Source of the DNA: Lepus europaeus
Taxonomy: Eukaryota; Chordata; Mammalia; Lagomorpha; Leporidae
Direction of reading: 5' to 3'
DNA length: 64,000 nt
Assembly: GCF_033115175.1 (NCBI RefSeq)
Contig: NC_084835.1
Location: 86,115,948-86,179,947, forward strand
How positions within the stretch are numbered: the first letter of the stretch is position 1; each line of letters begins with the position of its first letter. The notes under the pieces were generated by a model that made no database searches, was not told the DNA's origin, and saw only the letters and a program-made list of their open reading frames with translations. A program made the position numbers and the translations under genes. Shown one piece after another: positions 1-11,689 of the stretch.

Positions 1-387
1 TAAGACAAAAAAAAGGCGGAAAAAGGAGATATTCATTAATTAATTTTATGTGGCTAGCATAAACTTGGTAACAAGATGGGTAAAGATTGCATGAGATAGA
101 AAATGCAGAGACCCTAAAACATGCATATAAGAATATCCCAAATAAAATTTTACAAAATCAAACTCAGCATCATATGAAAGTAAAACCTGTAGCAGCAACA
201 TCAATCATAACAACACCAAATAGTCTTTATTCCAAAATGTAAAACAGGTTCAGTTATAGAATTCTTGCCAATGCATTTATCCATATTAATAGTTATATAA
301 TAAATATTCATATAATTAAGTCAATAGGTCAAAAGATGTGTTGAATAAACTTAAAAGCTTGTTCTGATTTTTTTATAAATGCATTTT
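1..387. other. Unassigned AT-rich DNA
   Basis: AT-rich sequence without a recognisable repeat, open frame or RNA gene. Confidence 0.5.
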
Positions 388-1081
388 TAAATATTTATTT
401 GAAAGGTCGAGTAATAGAGAGAAAGAGAAAGAGAAAACAAAGAGGCCGGCGTTGCGGCTCAATAGGCTAATCCTCCACCTGCAGTGCCAGCACCCTTGGT
501 TCTAGTCCCGGTCGGGGCGCCGGATTCTGTCCCGGTTGCCCCTCTTCCAGGCCAGCTCTCTGCTGTGGCCTGGGAGTGCAGTGGAGGATGGCCCAAGTCC
601 TTGGGCCTTGCACCCGCATGGGAGACCAGGAGAAGCACCTGGCTCCCGGCTTCGGACCAATGCGGTGCGCCAGCTGCAGTGGCCATTGGGAGATGAACAA
701 ACGGAAAAAGGAAGACCTTTCTCTCTGTCTCTCTCTCTCACTGTCCAACTCTGCCTGTCAGAAAAAAAAAAAAAAAAAGACAGAGACAGAAAAAGAGAAA
801 AAAGAGAAAGACATAGATATCTTCTATCTGTTGGTTCAATTCCCAAATGGCTGCACTGGCCAAAGCTGGGCCTGACTGAAACCAGGAGCCAGGAACTTCT
901 TCAGGTTTTCCTGTGTGGGTACAGGAGTTCAAGCACCTGGACCATCTTCCACTACCTTCCCAGGTGAATTAGCAGGGAGTCAGATCAAAAAAGTGAAGCA
1001 GTTGGGACTAGAACTTCTGCCCATATGGAATGCTGGTGCTGCAAATGGCTGTTTTACCTGCTATGGGCCAGTGCTAGCCCC
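388..1081 (-). mobile_element. Older CSINE, split by a younger SINE
   Basis: A reverse-oriented lagomorph C-repeat SINE. Its 3' tail part (TATTTATTTGAAAGG followed by GAGA-rich sequence) lies at 388-442, and its body and head resume after about 785 and end with the complement of the SINE head near 1081. The gap is filled by a second SINE on the opposite strand. Divergence from other copies is considerable, so this element is the older of the two. Confidence 0.85.
443..778 (+). mobile_element. Young-type CSINE inserted in an older CSINE
   Basis: Full-length SINE. The head begins GGCCGGCG, a pol III B-box-like GGTTCTAGTCCCGG lies at 499-512, and the body includes the extra block ATTCTGTCCCGGTTGCCCC. 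It ends in CTGTCCAACTCTGCCTGTCA plus a 17-A run (762-778) rather than an AAATAAAT tail. The A-rich host sequence on both sides (GAAAGAGAAAACAAAGAG-like) is compatible with a TSD but is too simple in composition to define it exactly. The long pure A tail and good consensus match suggest relative youth. Confidence 0.9.
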
Positions 1082-1234
1082 TTGACCTGATCTTTAAACA
1101 GACATGAACAATGTCAATGAAAAGAAGTGTCTTTATTTGATAAGGAACATCTGTAGCAAAGCCAAATTTGGGGGAGAAACAGTGAAGCATTTTCATTAAA
1201 TTCACGAATAAGCAAGCTCTTACCATCTACTTTT

Positions 1235-1598
1235 TTAAAAATTTTTTTTATTTTTATTTTTGACAGGCAGAGTGGACAGTGAGAGAGAGAGACAGAGAGA
1301 AAGGTCTTCCTGTTGCCATTGGTTCACCCTCCAATGGCTGCCGTGGCCAGCGTGCTGCAGCTGGCGCGGATCAGCACCGCGCTGATCTGAAACCAGGAGC
1401 CAGGTGCTTCTCCTGGTCTCCCATGCGGGTGCAAGGCCCAAGGACTTGGGCCATCCTCCATTGCACTCCCAGGCCACAGCAAAGAGCTGGCCTGGAAGAG
1501 GGGCAACCGGGACAGAATCCGGTGCCCCAACCGGGACTAGAGCCCAGGGTGCCGGCACCGCAGGTGGAGGATTAGCCTATTGAGCCACGGTGCTGGCC
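1235..1598 (-). mobile_element. Young-type CSINE
   Basis: Reverse-oriented full-length copy of the poly(A)-tailed CSINE subtype. It runs from a T-rich complement tail, TGACAGGCAGAGTGGACAGTG, through the body to GAGCCACGGTGCTGGCC. TACTTTTTT at 1228-1236 and at 1600-1608 may be its TSD, although this merges with the T-run of the next element. Confidence 0.9.
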
Positions 1599-1602
1599 GT
1601 AC

Positions 1603-1938
1603 TTTTTTTTTTTTTTTTAAGACTTATTTATTTATTTCAAAGTTGGAGCTACACAGAGAGAGAAGGATAGGCAGAGGAAGGCCTTCTATCCATTGGTTCA
1701 CTCCCCAATGGCTGCAATGGCTGGAGCTGTGCCGATCTGAAGCCAGGAGCCAGGAGCTTCTTCCAGGTCTCCCACATGGGTGCAGGGGCCCAAGGACTTG
1801 GGGCATCTTTCACTGCTTTCCCAGGCCACAGCAAAAAGTTGGATTGGAAGTGGAGCAACCGGGACTCGAACTGGCACCCATAAGGGATGCTGGCACTGCA
1901 GGTAGTGGTTTTACCCGCTACAGCACAGCGCTGGCCCC
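1603..1938 (-). mobile_element. CSINE, AAATAAAT-tailed subtype
   Basis: Reverse-oriented CSINE directly abutting the preceding one. The complement tail reads AAGACTTATTTATTTATTT. The complement B box lies in GGGACTCGAACTGG, and the element ends at AGCACAGCGCTGGCCCC. Confidence 0.9.
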
Positions 1939-2097
1939 AATAGTCACAAAAGAACAAGTGAAGAGAAAAGAGGAATAAGGATTGGAAATAAACATAGATT
2001 ATCTTTATTTGTGAATTATACAATTGTCTATGTGGAACATACAGGAAACCTACACAGGTAACTAACAATAGACATTTAAAGAACTGACACTGAGAGT

Positions 2098-2195
2098 GAC
2101 ATTGTAGCCATTTGCAGAGTGAACAAGTGGGTGGAGGATCTCTCTCTGTCTCTCCTCTCCCTCTATAACTCTTTCAAATAAATAAAACAAAAACT
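2098..2195 (+). mobile_element. 5'-truncated CSINE fragment
   Basis: Only the 3' quarter is present: GAGTGAACAAGTGG, the CT-rich tract, TATAACTCTTTCAAATAAATAAAA. The head is absent, as in a 5'-truncated or recombined copy. Confidence 0.75.
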
Positions 2196-2364
2196 GAAAC
2201 TTTCCTGCTCCCCAGAAGTTGTCTAGGAAAAAAGTGTCTGAACAGTCTGAGCAGTTTCCTCCCACTTCTTACACTCTCATGTCCGTTCTTCTCATGTTGA
2301 ATGGGGCGAGGCTGTGACTCAATATGGAATGGAAACATGCTTCTTTGATTTTGGTTACAAAAAC

Positions 2365-2610
2365 AGAACAAATTTCATGTATTTCATAAAAACAGTTTAA
2401 GAGCATAATGATACGTCCCACTCCACCCTACCTCCCCCCTCACTCCCGCCTTTCCTCCTTCTTTTCTTATGAATCTTTTAATTTTTACAATGACAATACA
2501 TAACCCTCTACTAAATAAAGAATTAAACTAGTAAGTAGAAAGACCACTGTTCCTCAAGAGTATAGGTAAGGGCTATGAACAATAATAAAATCTCAAAGCA
2601 TACTTTTGTA
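2365..2610 (-). mobile_element. LINE-1 3' end (lagomorph type)
   Basis: The complement of a lagomorph L1 3' UTR. It shows TTCATGTATTTCATAAAAACAG, the CCCACTCC...CTCCCCCCTC pyrimidine block, AATTTTTACAATGAC and AAAGACCACTGTTCCTCAA. It is a 5'-truncated retrotransposed copy without coding sequence. Confidence 0.7.
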
Positions 2611-2614
2611 TCCC

Positions 2615-3245
2615 AACCCTCTAATCTATGGAAATGATTGTAAACTTTCATAATTAGGTTTTATCTTTTCTATAAGCTTCTGATAGAGAAGCTTTATCAA
2701 GTTAAGGACAGCCTTCACTAACTATTCCTTACTGATTAAGAATCATTGCTATCACGAATGAACTAGTGGATTTTCTATATTGAAAATATATTTCTATATT
2801 TTCTTCCTGTAATCTGTCAGTAAATAATAAATTCATGTGTCTGATTTTGTGATAATCATGCATTTCAGAATAAAATACTAGTGATAAGGATATAATCTTT
2901 CAAAATGTACATAAAATTCTAAATTGTAATCCTTTATTTAGGGGTTTTATTTCTATAGTTATGAGGGTTAATTTACAGATAATTTTTTCTCAATGTCCTT
3001 CTTTAATTTCAGGGTTATAATTATCTTAGTGTAATATAAACAATTGGACCCTTCCACTGCTTTTTCCTTGTTTTAAATAATTTGTATAATAGATCATTTC
3101 TTGGCATCCTTTTTTTTTTGAGAGCTTTCTGAATTTTATAGCTTCTCTTTTCATTTTTAAGAATTGTGCTTTCATGGTTAAAACTATGCTGCATTTTAAT
3201 TTATTGTTCTAAATGTTTTGAAAATATTTGTTTATTGCTTTTTAA
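2615..3245. other. AT-rich unassigned DNA
   Basis: Very AT-rich, with no open frame of note. Parts may be decayed LINE-1, but no segment could be placed with confidence. Confidence 0.45.
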
Positions 3246-3249
3246 TCTT

Positions 3250-4260
3250 ATACACCTGTTGATTGATTTACTTAATAATTACTCATATTGCTTATTTTTG
3301 CCTTTTTGTCTTTGTTTTTGACTTGTTCAAGCTAGAAGGTCAACTTAATTGAAATTTTCAGATAATTGCCTTTTTATTTTGTTGATTATCTGTATTGCTT
3401 TCTTGTTTTATTTTTCTATATAATTATAAACAAAATTATGATTTATTAATTAATTTCTGATCTTATCTTTGTTATTTCCTTCTATTGTCTTTAGGCTTAT
3501 GGTATTCTTTTCAGGCTTTTGAGTTGAAACTTAATTCATTTATTTTCTTTTTTTTCCCCCAGAAACCTTTTAATTAAGGCATACAAACTTCATGAATTTC
3601 ATAAATACTTTAGGAACACAGTGATTCTTCCCAGCATCCCTGCCTTCCCACATGCACTCCCAGCCTTCTTTTCCTCTCTCTCCTATTCTCATCTTTGTAT
3701 TTTACTAAGATCTATTTTCAATTAACCTTATATACATAGTCATTACATTTATAGCTAAATGCTACTTTTAAAAGATTATACAATTTCCATCATGATTTTC
3801 CTCTTAACTTTCAAGTTATTTGGCAACAATTAAAACAATCCAAACTTTTTTTTAACTGACTGTTCCTGTTAATTTTAAATTTAATGGCATTTTGGTCTAT
3901 GAACATAGCTTTTAAAGTATTAAGTGTTTGAAATTGCTTCATATTTGCCTTTTTATTTCATTTATATTTGGAATTTAAAATGTTTTATTTGTACTTGAAA
4001 ACATGATATAATCATTCATTTTTCAAAGAAGAATTCTATAAATACCCATTAAGTAAATGCTTTTATCTTGCTTAAAACTTCCACATTGATAAAAATGTAT
4101 TGTCACTTTAATATGCCACACCCTGACAGACCTGTTTTAAAATTTATATTATAACTATATATTAGTCACTTGGTCTGTTCTGAATATTCTGTTAGTTTTA
4201 GTATGACATATTCCTTCATTGAACAACCCTCCACTCTATCTTATTAATTTAAAAATTATT
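3250..4260 (-). mobile_element. Ancient LINE-1 ORF2 remnant, minus strand
   Basis: T-rich sequence resembling the reverse complement of L1 ORF2: CTTATCTTTGTTATTTCCTTCTA, then after an interruption at about 3555-3745, TGGCATTTTGGTCTATGAACATAG and GTCTGTTCTGAATATTCTGTTAG. No open frame survives. An L1 3' end lies inside it, so two LINE-1 generations are nested. Confidence 0.5.
3555..3745 (-). mobile_element. LINE-1 3' end nested in an older LINE-1
   Basis: Same 3' UTR architecture as at 2365-2610: CTTCATGAATTTCATAAATACTTTAGGAACACAGTGATTC followed by CCC-rich blocks and TCTATTTTCAATTAACCTTATAT. Minus orientation. It divides the ORF2 remnant around it. Confidence 0.6.
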
Positions 4261-4264
4261 TTTA

Positions 4265-4975
4265 GCTTTTAAAGTAAAGGCTACATTTATTTATAATCCA
4301 TAGCTAATTAAATTTATTCATTTAAAAATCAATTTCTGTGTTCATCATTGTGAGCCATAGTGCTAACTACACATTCTTCTTAAAATGGATACCTTAGTAA
4401 TTTCTATGATGACATTGTATGATAATAAATTTACTTACTATTTACATAACAAAAATTACCTTTCCAAGAAAACTGGAGCATTGTCTACATCATTCTGTTC
4501 TCCTTTTCTCCTCCCCAAATCTTTTTACTACTACCCAGTTGGGCTTTGTATCTGTCGTTCTCCTGCATCTGCTCTCATGATGACTGCCAATGCCCCCATG
4601 GCCAAATCCAGTGGTGTCTTAGTCTTCATCTTTGGCTGACGAGCAACATTTGACACAAAGCTCCATTTCTCCCTTTTGGAGATGCATTCCGCACTTCTGC
4701 TTTACAGAACTGCTCTGGGCTTGCCGCCTGCGTCATGGCTTCTGTTACACAGGCTCTGCACACTGTGTCCTTTCATCTTTTCCAACTTGTAAATGCCCTT
4801 TTCTCGGGGTTCGCTTCTCAGATGTTCTCTTTCTCTCTATGCGTACCTGGCACAGGGTTTTAAGTAGGATTTGGAGCTGACATGCATTTCTTGCTTCATC
4901 CTTTCCCCCTGGATGCTGGATTCCTTTTCTCAAATGCCTTAACAATGTCTTCATTTGAATGTATTATTAGATATC
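4265..4975. other. Unassigned DNA
   Basis: No recognised repeat. The short open frames at 4385-4639 and 4632-4880 show no domain, codon signal or splice context. Confidence 0.45.
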
Positions 4976-5150
4976 TCAACATATAAAAATCAGTAGCATT
5001 TCTATACACTAATAGTGAATCATCGGAAAAATAAATTAAATTAGGAAAAACAATCCTATTTACAAAGTCACATAAAGATAAAATGCTGAGTAATATATTT
5101 AGTCAAAGAAGTAGAAGATCTCTACTAAAAACTATATGTATGGACAATAA
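4976..5150 (+). mobile_element. LINE-1 ORF2 fragment
   Basis: Resembles a short stretch of L1 ORF2: AAAATCAGTAGCATTTCTAT, ACACTAATAGTGAATCATC, CAATCCTATTTACAAAG and GAAGATCTCTACTAAAAACTA in the expected order. Frames are broken. Confidence 0.65.
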
Positions 5151-5154
5151 TCTG

Positions 5155-5685
5155 TATACCACAGACAGTTACTTCCTGCCCCTTCCTATTCACTTTCTCT
5201 CCAAAGGGTCCTCTGTAGTCATAGATTACTTTTGCCTATATTTGATTCCCAGATAGTAGAATCTTGAGCTTATGTCTCTTTTATCTGACTTTTTAAAATA
5301 CTTAATTTTACTTAGTTTGAGATAATTTTAGGTTTACAGAATTAAACGCAAAAACAGTAGAGGCCCATTCCCATATGCTTTCTACTCAGCTGTCCTTTAT
5401 ATCAACAGCTAATATAACCTTATTGAATTTGTAAAAATTTAGGAAGTAACCTCATCCCATGACCAAAAATATAGAACTAACTTTAAGTTTAGCAGTTGTG
5501 AACTGATGTCTGTCTGATGTTCCAGGATGAAAAACAGCATCAACAATTCACTTAACTGTCTTCTTTCTTCATACCTGTGACAGTTCCTCAGTCTTTATCT
5601 TTAATGTCTTTGAAAGATTTCTTTTGTTTGTAGAATTGACCTAAATTTGCATTTTTCAGGTATTTTATTGAGGTTTTGCATTATT
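5155..5685. other. Unassigned DNA
   Basis: No confident repeat or coding signal. Confidence 0.4.
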
Positions 5686-5689
5686 GTCT

Positions 5690-6215
5690 GTGGCAGATAG
5701 ACTGTAAGGTTGGCCCTATGATCCATGCACTCTTGTGCTCATATTTTGTGTCATAGCACACCCCTGAGTGTGGGTGAGACCTGAACTTGCTGCTAGCGCA
5801 CAGATTGTGGCAAATGCCACAAGGTGTAATGGTTGTAATTATACAGTATTATGTAAGATTATGTCTCGCTGGTAGACTCTCTTTCTCTCTTGCTGGTTTG
5901 AACAAACAAGCTGCCATGTTGTGAGGGGGTCTCAAAAGAGGGCTGTGTGACAGGGAACTTCTGCCAGCCTCTAAGAGCTGAGAGTATCCTCTGAAATACA
6001 GCTGACAAGAAGCTGGGCACCTCATTCTTACAGCCACAAAGACAGGAATCCTGTTGACAGCCTGAGTGAACCTGGAAGCAGTTTCATTACTAGCTGAGGT
6101 CAACATCTTGATAGCAGATTTGTAGAGGACCCAGCCAAACTACAACAAGACTTCTGACCCATAGAAGATGTGAGATGGTAACTACCCATTATTTTGAACC
6201 ATCAAGACTGGGAAC
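5690..6215 (+). mobile_element. MLT1-type solo LTR (ERVL-MaLR)
   Basis: An ancient non-autonomous LTR. In order: GATAGACTGTAAGGTTGGCCC near the 5' end, GTGGGTGAGACCTG, AAGCTGCCATGTTGTGAG, CCTCTAAGAGCTGAGAG, GACAGCCTGAGTGAACCTGGAAGC, and ACTTCTGACCCATAGAAGATGTGAGAT. This order matches MLT1 LTRs. No internal region or second LTR adjoins it. The final terminus is decayed. Confidence 0.75.
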
Positions 6216-6297
6216 ATTTATTCAATTCACAAAATATGAGTACAATACCAACACAGCTGATGCTTTCCAGTGCATCCTACTTGGGGTGTCTGACTTC

Positions 6298-6460
6298 TTT
6301 TAAACAACATAATGTCTGAAAACCAATGTATATTGTTGTGAGAGGCAGTTATTTCTCTGGCTGTATAGTATTTTGTTGTGTGAACATTCCACAATTTCTT
6401 TATACACTCTACTGTATTTTTAAATTTTTGAATATTTATTTATTTATTTGAAAGGCAGAC

Positions 6461-6496
<36 letters not shown>

Positions 6497-7290
6497 ACTT
6501 CCATACACTGCTTCACTCTCCAAATGGCCGCAATGGCCGGAGATGGACCAGGCTGAAGATACAAGTCAGGAACTCCATCTCAATTTCCCATGTGGGTGGC
6601 AGAGCCCAAGCACTTCCAGTGCAAAGAGGCCCACTATCTTCCTAGGGGCATTAGCAGGGAACTAGACCAGAAGTAGAGCAGCCAGGACTCAAACTAATGC
6701 TCATATGGGATGCTGGCATTGCAGGATATAGCTTAACTCACTGAGCTACAGTGCTGGCCCCATTGTGTTGTTAATGGATGTTTTTGTTGTTTCCAATTTG
6801 GTTAGCATGAATAAAACTGTGATGAACATTTTTCTATATATCTTAGGTGTATAAATATTTATTTTAATTGAATATATATCCACAAATTGTATTGCCAGGT
6901 CATAAGTCATACATATGTTTAGCTTTAATAACTATTACCAAATTACTGTATAACTTATTTCAATAGTTTGTAATCTAATTGATCAATAATTAAGAAACAA
7001 TCTTTGATATTGTCCTTATAATTTCCGGTGTTTTGTTGGGTGGATACTAATATTCTATAGTGATTTTTGGTTTCCATGGATCTTTATGATGCTGAACACT
7101 TTTCCAAATAGTCATTGGCTATTTTGATATCTTTTTTTGGGGGAATATTTTGTGTACATTTCATTCCATTGTCTATTTTTCTCTTCTTGAAGTGTAGGAA
7201 TTTTTAATACACTCAAAATAGGAGCTTTGTTTTTAGAGTAGGTATTGCAAATATCTACTGTTACCTTTTTACTAAAACAATAAGCTGTAT
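6298..7290 (-). mobile_element. Ancient LINE-1 ORF2 3' region, split by a CSINE
   Basis: Resembles the reverse complement of the end of L1 ORF2: GGCTGTATAGTATTTTGTTGTG and ATTCCACAATTTCTTTATAC before the SINE; GGATGTTTTTGTTGTTTCCAATTTGG, GCATGAATAAAACTGTGATGAACATTTTT and TTGCCAGGTCATAAGTCATA after it. The CSINE at 6425-6762 interrupts it. All frames are broken. Confidence 0.7.
6425..6762 (-). mobile_element. CSINE with expanded (GA)n
   Basis: Reverse-oriented SINE from AATATTTATTTATTTATTTG, through a pure (AG)n run at 6465-6492, to GAGCTACAGTGCTGGCCCC. It lies inside the LINE-1 remnant. Confidence 0.9.
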
Positions 7291-7294
7291 AAAA

Positions 7295-8678
7295 AATATA
7301 GGAAATATATTTCTGACCTTGGAATGAGTAAAAAAAAAATTAGCTAAGACACAGAATGCATTAACATTGAAAAGCAATATCGATAAATTGGATTTATAAA
7401 GTCATTTTAATGTACTTATTTTAATGTCTCCTGAGGAGTATTAAACAACCCCTCCAATTTTTGTTATTGCTGTTGCTATATGTGTTCATTCTCTCCCATG
7501 GAGATTTATTTCCTCAAAGGGATTATTATTATATCCGTAGTTGGTAGACTCTGTTTTCTGTTGGAACCCAACAGTTCTGGTCTGTGGAAAAATCCTTTAA
7601 TGACAGACTATTCTTTTGCCACACTTGGGCTTCACTAGATAGAGATCAATTCTGTGTTTAGCTCCATTTTGAGGAATCTATTGCACATATACAAATTTGA
7701 AATTCATACATTTCTTACAGCAGGCTTGGTCATCTAACATCACAGTATGAGTGTGAGTGATCACGCTTTTAGCCTCAAGAAAGCAATAAAATTGCTGTTT
7801 TCTCAGTCTGATAAGTGTAATTGTTAAGTCCCCATTTCATGGATGGGAAAGTGCTTGGATGCTCCAAGATTTTATATCTTAGTTCTGGTTTTCACACAGC
7901 AGATACTTGTGACTCTGCTACTCCAGTAGGGGAGGGACCCAGGCTATTCTGAATTTCCAGTTTGGATCCCAGACCCCTGCTATGTGTCTGATTTTGTGAT
8001 TCCAAACACAGGGTTTTTAGGGCTACAGATAGTAACAGCGCTGAACTATATATCTTAGTAAACGCTGGAGAAGACAATATAACTGGGTCTTAGTCTTCTC
8101 TGTATTCCAAGCCCCAGCAAAGCACCTCATTCATAGTTTATTAATTGTGTGAATGAATTAAGATTAATTTTAACTCTTAAGCATAATGAAATGTGAGGAG
8201 GATATACTTGGATTCCATTCTTGAAGACTGTATTTAGAATGATTCTGCTTTTGTTTGTGTAAGTTACAGCTATTTGACAGGAGTCCATGAGAAAGAGAAT
8301 ATGATAACCTTTTCGTCAATACCAAGGATGTATCAATAATAGAAAAACTCTTCTATACAGCCTGTCCTGGGAACAACAAAGCAGACAATACCTATTATCC
8401 ATGTGTCATTTTCTGGTTGAGGACATAAAAACAGATCAAGGCAAAACCCAGTGTGTCTTTAAATTAGTGGCACAGATCGATGCCCATATTTCTCGGTGTC
8501 ATGTTTCATTATGTTGAACTATTTATGTCATCGTAACCCAAAGCATCTTAATGCAACCTGACATCCAGGTTATGTTACATTAAAAAAAATAAGAAGCTGT
8601 TACATTTTATTAATGGGTTGGAAAGCATTCCAGGACTCTTTTTCTGCTCAGTAAGGGGTTATCACATGTTGTGTGTGT

Positions 8679-8709
<31 letters not shown>

Positions 8710-9295
8710 AGGGCTGGTTTGGAGGGAGTTTCATTCTGTATTCAAGGTTGAAAGGCCAGAGACCTTCAACTTAAGTCTATCAGAAATTTTCTCTGAGCTT
8801 GGTGTCTTATCTCTATTTTTCGTAAGTCTCTGAAAAGTTTCATGATTAGTTTTAGGCATGACAATTATTCTTCATGATACAATTTAAAGCTACATGGGGC
8901 AAATCTGCCCAACTCTCCAAATGAAAACATTCAGCTTTTAAGATTCTACTTAAATGCTATGCCTTCCAATCAACTTTTCCTTCTTATGATTTGGTTTTCT
9001 TATTTCTTTTTCTGAATTTTCAGGGCAGTCAATCTCTATTGTTATAGGACATTTAATATACTAACAATATTACAGAGTTTTGAGTACATATATTAGTTCT
9101 ACTCATATTAAATATCCTAAAGTTCTTCAGGATAAGAACTAGTTTTCTTAATGTAACTTAGTGATTCTTTAACCTTAAATGTTCCCAAAAATAATTTGGG
9201 GAGTATTTAGAAATTTAGAAACTTGTTATGCTACCACTCTGATACAGTGGGTATTGGATAGAGTTCATTAATTTGCATTTGTAACAAAAGACTGA
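7295..9295. other. Unassigned AT-rich DNA
   Basis: About 2 kb with no confident repeat apart from a TG dinucleotide tract. No open frame with recognisable content. Confidence 0.45.
8668..8709. repeat. (TG)n microsatellite
   Basis: Alternating TG over about 42 bases with one A interruption (GTATGTG). Confidence 0.95.
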
Positions 9296-9731
9296 AAGAG
9301 AGTAAATATAGAGTTACTATAATAAACACATAAAACTGCTAAAAACCAAAGAAAAAGAGATGAGGGCAGTATGTTAAAAGCTACTAGGAAAATCAACATG
9401 CTCCATATACCAGAACAATAATATGAAAGATGGTTGATTCTTCATCAGAAACAATGAAGACCAGAGGACAATGGAATGGCCATCTTTAAAGTATTGCAAG
9501 AAGCTGTTAACCTAGAATCCATATCCAATGAAATTATTCTTACAAAAATGAGGGTGAAATAAATATTTTTAAATATAAATAAAAGTTGAAAAAATTGTTG
9601 CTGCTAGACCTACATTATAGGAAATGATAAAGGAAATTCATCATACTGAAATTCCAAAAAATTGTATCAGTTGGAAATCTGGTTCTTCAAGAAGTATTGA
9701 AAAACATTCTAAATGTTAAATATATTATTTT

Positions 9732-9776
9732 TAAAAGATTTATTTATTTTTCTGAAAGGTAGAGTTACAGAGAAAG

Positions 9777-9827
<51 letters not shown>

Positions 9828-10084
9828 TCTTCCATCCACTGGTCCACTCCCCAAATGGCTACAATGGCCAGAGCTGTAACAATACAAAGCCAGGAGCCAG
9901 GAGCCTCCTCCAGGCCTTTTATGCAGTTGCAGGGGCCCAAGAACTTGGGCCATCTTCCACTACTTTCCCAAGGCATAGCAGAGAGCTGGATCAGAAGTGG
10001 AGTAGCCAAGTCTCAAACCAGCACCGATAGGGGATGCCAGAACTGCAGGTGGCAGCTTTACCCACTATGCCACAGCCCCAGCTC
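9732..10084 (-). mobile_element. CSINE with expanded (GA)n
   Basis: Reverse-oriented copy from AAAAGATTTATTTATTT, a (GA)n run at about 9782-9826, to ATGCCACAGCCCCAGCTCC. It interrupts the ancient LINE-1. Confidence 0.9.
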
Positions 10085-10604
10085 CAGTAAATATATGAGT
10101 TAATATAAAAGACCAGCTGAATTTTTCTTCCTTTAATTTCTTTGAAGACAAATGACTCAGTAAGGTAGGAATGACTCTGTAATGTGGGGTTAAAGAATAT
10201 GTAAAGATAGAATATAAACCAACAATACTACAAAAGTTGGTGGAACTAATTAGTATTTGTTGATGATTACAGATTATTTTATTTGTGAAGTTAGAAGTGT
10301 GAAATGTGAAAAATGTACTGGAAGATATTAATTCTAAGGCTACTCTGATAAATTAAGGATACATCTTGTAACTCCTAGAACAACAAGGAAAAACAACAAT
10401 AGTGGCAGCTACAAGTTCAGTAAAGGAAATAAAATAGAATACTAAAATCATTCAATGAACACCAAAAGATATAAAAAATTACCTAATTAAATAAAATAAA
10501 TAGCAAGGTGATAAATTTAATGCTTGGAGTTCAAAGTAAATTATAAAGTGTCTATAAGACTTAATTTAAATGTGAATCGATGATGCAAATGTAAAAGTGT
10601 GGAA

Positions 10605-10636
10605 TATATATATAAATATATATATATATATTTATA
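10605..10636. repeat. (TA)n microsatellite
   Basis: Imperfect TATATA tract with two AAATATA interruptions, in LINE-derived AT-rich DNA. Confidence 0.85.
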
Positions 10637-11114
10637 AAGCAATCATACAGGAAGTGTTAATATAACCTCTCCGTAGTTAATAGAAGTAATAAGCAAAAAA
10701 AGTCACTTAGGATATGGAGAATCAAGTAACACAGTACTACTAGTCAACATGACTTAATTGGCATTAACAGAGTACCACACTCAACAGGTTCTGAAAAAGC
10801 ATTATCAAGTGCACATAGAACATTCACAAGAGAGATTACATGTTGTTTGCTAATATGCATGACATAAATTTTAAGAAATTTTAATCTTACAAAATACATG
10901 TCTTGACACAATAGTGTTAAACTTAATATCAATAAGAATAAGATGTATAGAAAAATACCTACATAACTGTAAATTAAACAGCTCATTTCTGAATAATACA
11001 TGGGTCAAAAAAGAAATTATGACAAAAATTTGAAAATACTTTGAGTTATAATGAAAATCTTTGTACCATGTGGCTGCAAAAACACCTTAAACACTAACCC
11101 ACACTGTGTGAAAT

Positions 11115-11310
11115 GAACTTAAGAAAGCTGGTCATTTCTTGTAAAACTATGGCCTGCCTATGGTCTTGCAAACCCATTCCAAATTATGTTTTCAAGAATA
11201 ATGAAAATATTTGTTTATTAAATGATTTTATTTGTAATGATTATATTTGCAACATCCAAAACCATGAAACCACCCAAATGTTTACTGATACAGCTATTAT
11301 CTAACCAGTA
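11115..11310 (+). mobile_element. LINE-1 ORF2 3' fragment
   Basis: TGTAAAACTATGGCCTGCC, CCATTCCAAATTATGTTTTC, TTTATTTGTAATGATTATAT and CCACCCAAATGTTTACTG follow the order of the distal L1 ORF2 region. Degraded; coding potential lost. Confidence 0.5.
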
Positions 11311-11514
11311 ATGATTTTCCTGTTCTTTAAATCCTGCAGGTCATATTGACTGACCATTCAGTCTGGTACTCATGCACATACCATACCACATGGTTATCTC
11401 ATACCTATGGGAACATTCTTGCTTCTCAGGCTTTTGTAGTCTGTCTTCGCCCATCATGCTGAAAACATTAAAACACTCAATAATGTGCTTTTAAATGAAG
11501 AAGACAGGGTTTGG

Positions 11515-11685
11515 TGTTGGATGTGAGTTAGAATCCAATATTGGCACTCACAAACTATATAGTATCGGGTAACTTATTTGTCTCCATGTGTAAAAACGAA
11601 AATTATAATTCTTTATTCATTAGGTTATTTTGTGGATGAAGTAAGGTTAAGAATGAGGAGCCTTATTATGAAAAATTACTTATAG
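11515..11685 (+). mobile_element. MIR fragment
   Basis: Matches the MIR layout: GAATCCAATATTGGCACTCAC, the GGGTAACTTATTTGTCTCC core and AATTCTTTATTCATTAGGTT. An ancient mammalian tRNA-derived SINE. Confidence 0.6.
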
Positions 11686-11689
11686 ATTT

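Larger units (their letters stand above)
9300..11060 (+). mobile_element. Ancient LINE-1, split by a CSINE
   Basis: Decayed + strand LINE-1. 9330-9640 carries GAAACAATGAAGACCAGAGG, ATCTTTAAAGTATTGCAAG and CCTAGAATCCATATCCAATG; 10090-10560 carries further L1-like AT-rich sequence; 10795-11035 resembles ORF2 (AAGTGCACATAGAACATTCAC, AAATTAAACAGCTCATTTCTG, CATGGGTCAAAAAAGAAATT). No frame is intact. The order suggests one element, but the middle is uncertain. Confidence 0.6.

Noticed and set aside
443..967. Several overlapping open frames of 70-143 codons
   Set aside because: They are translations of CSINE bodies; near-identical peptides recur at 1235-1575, 46303-46697, 60407-60746 and 62923-63283.
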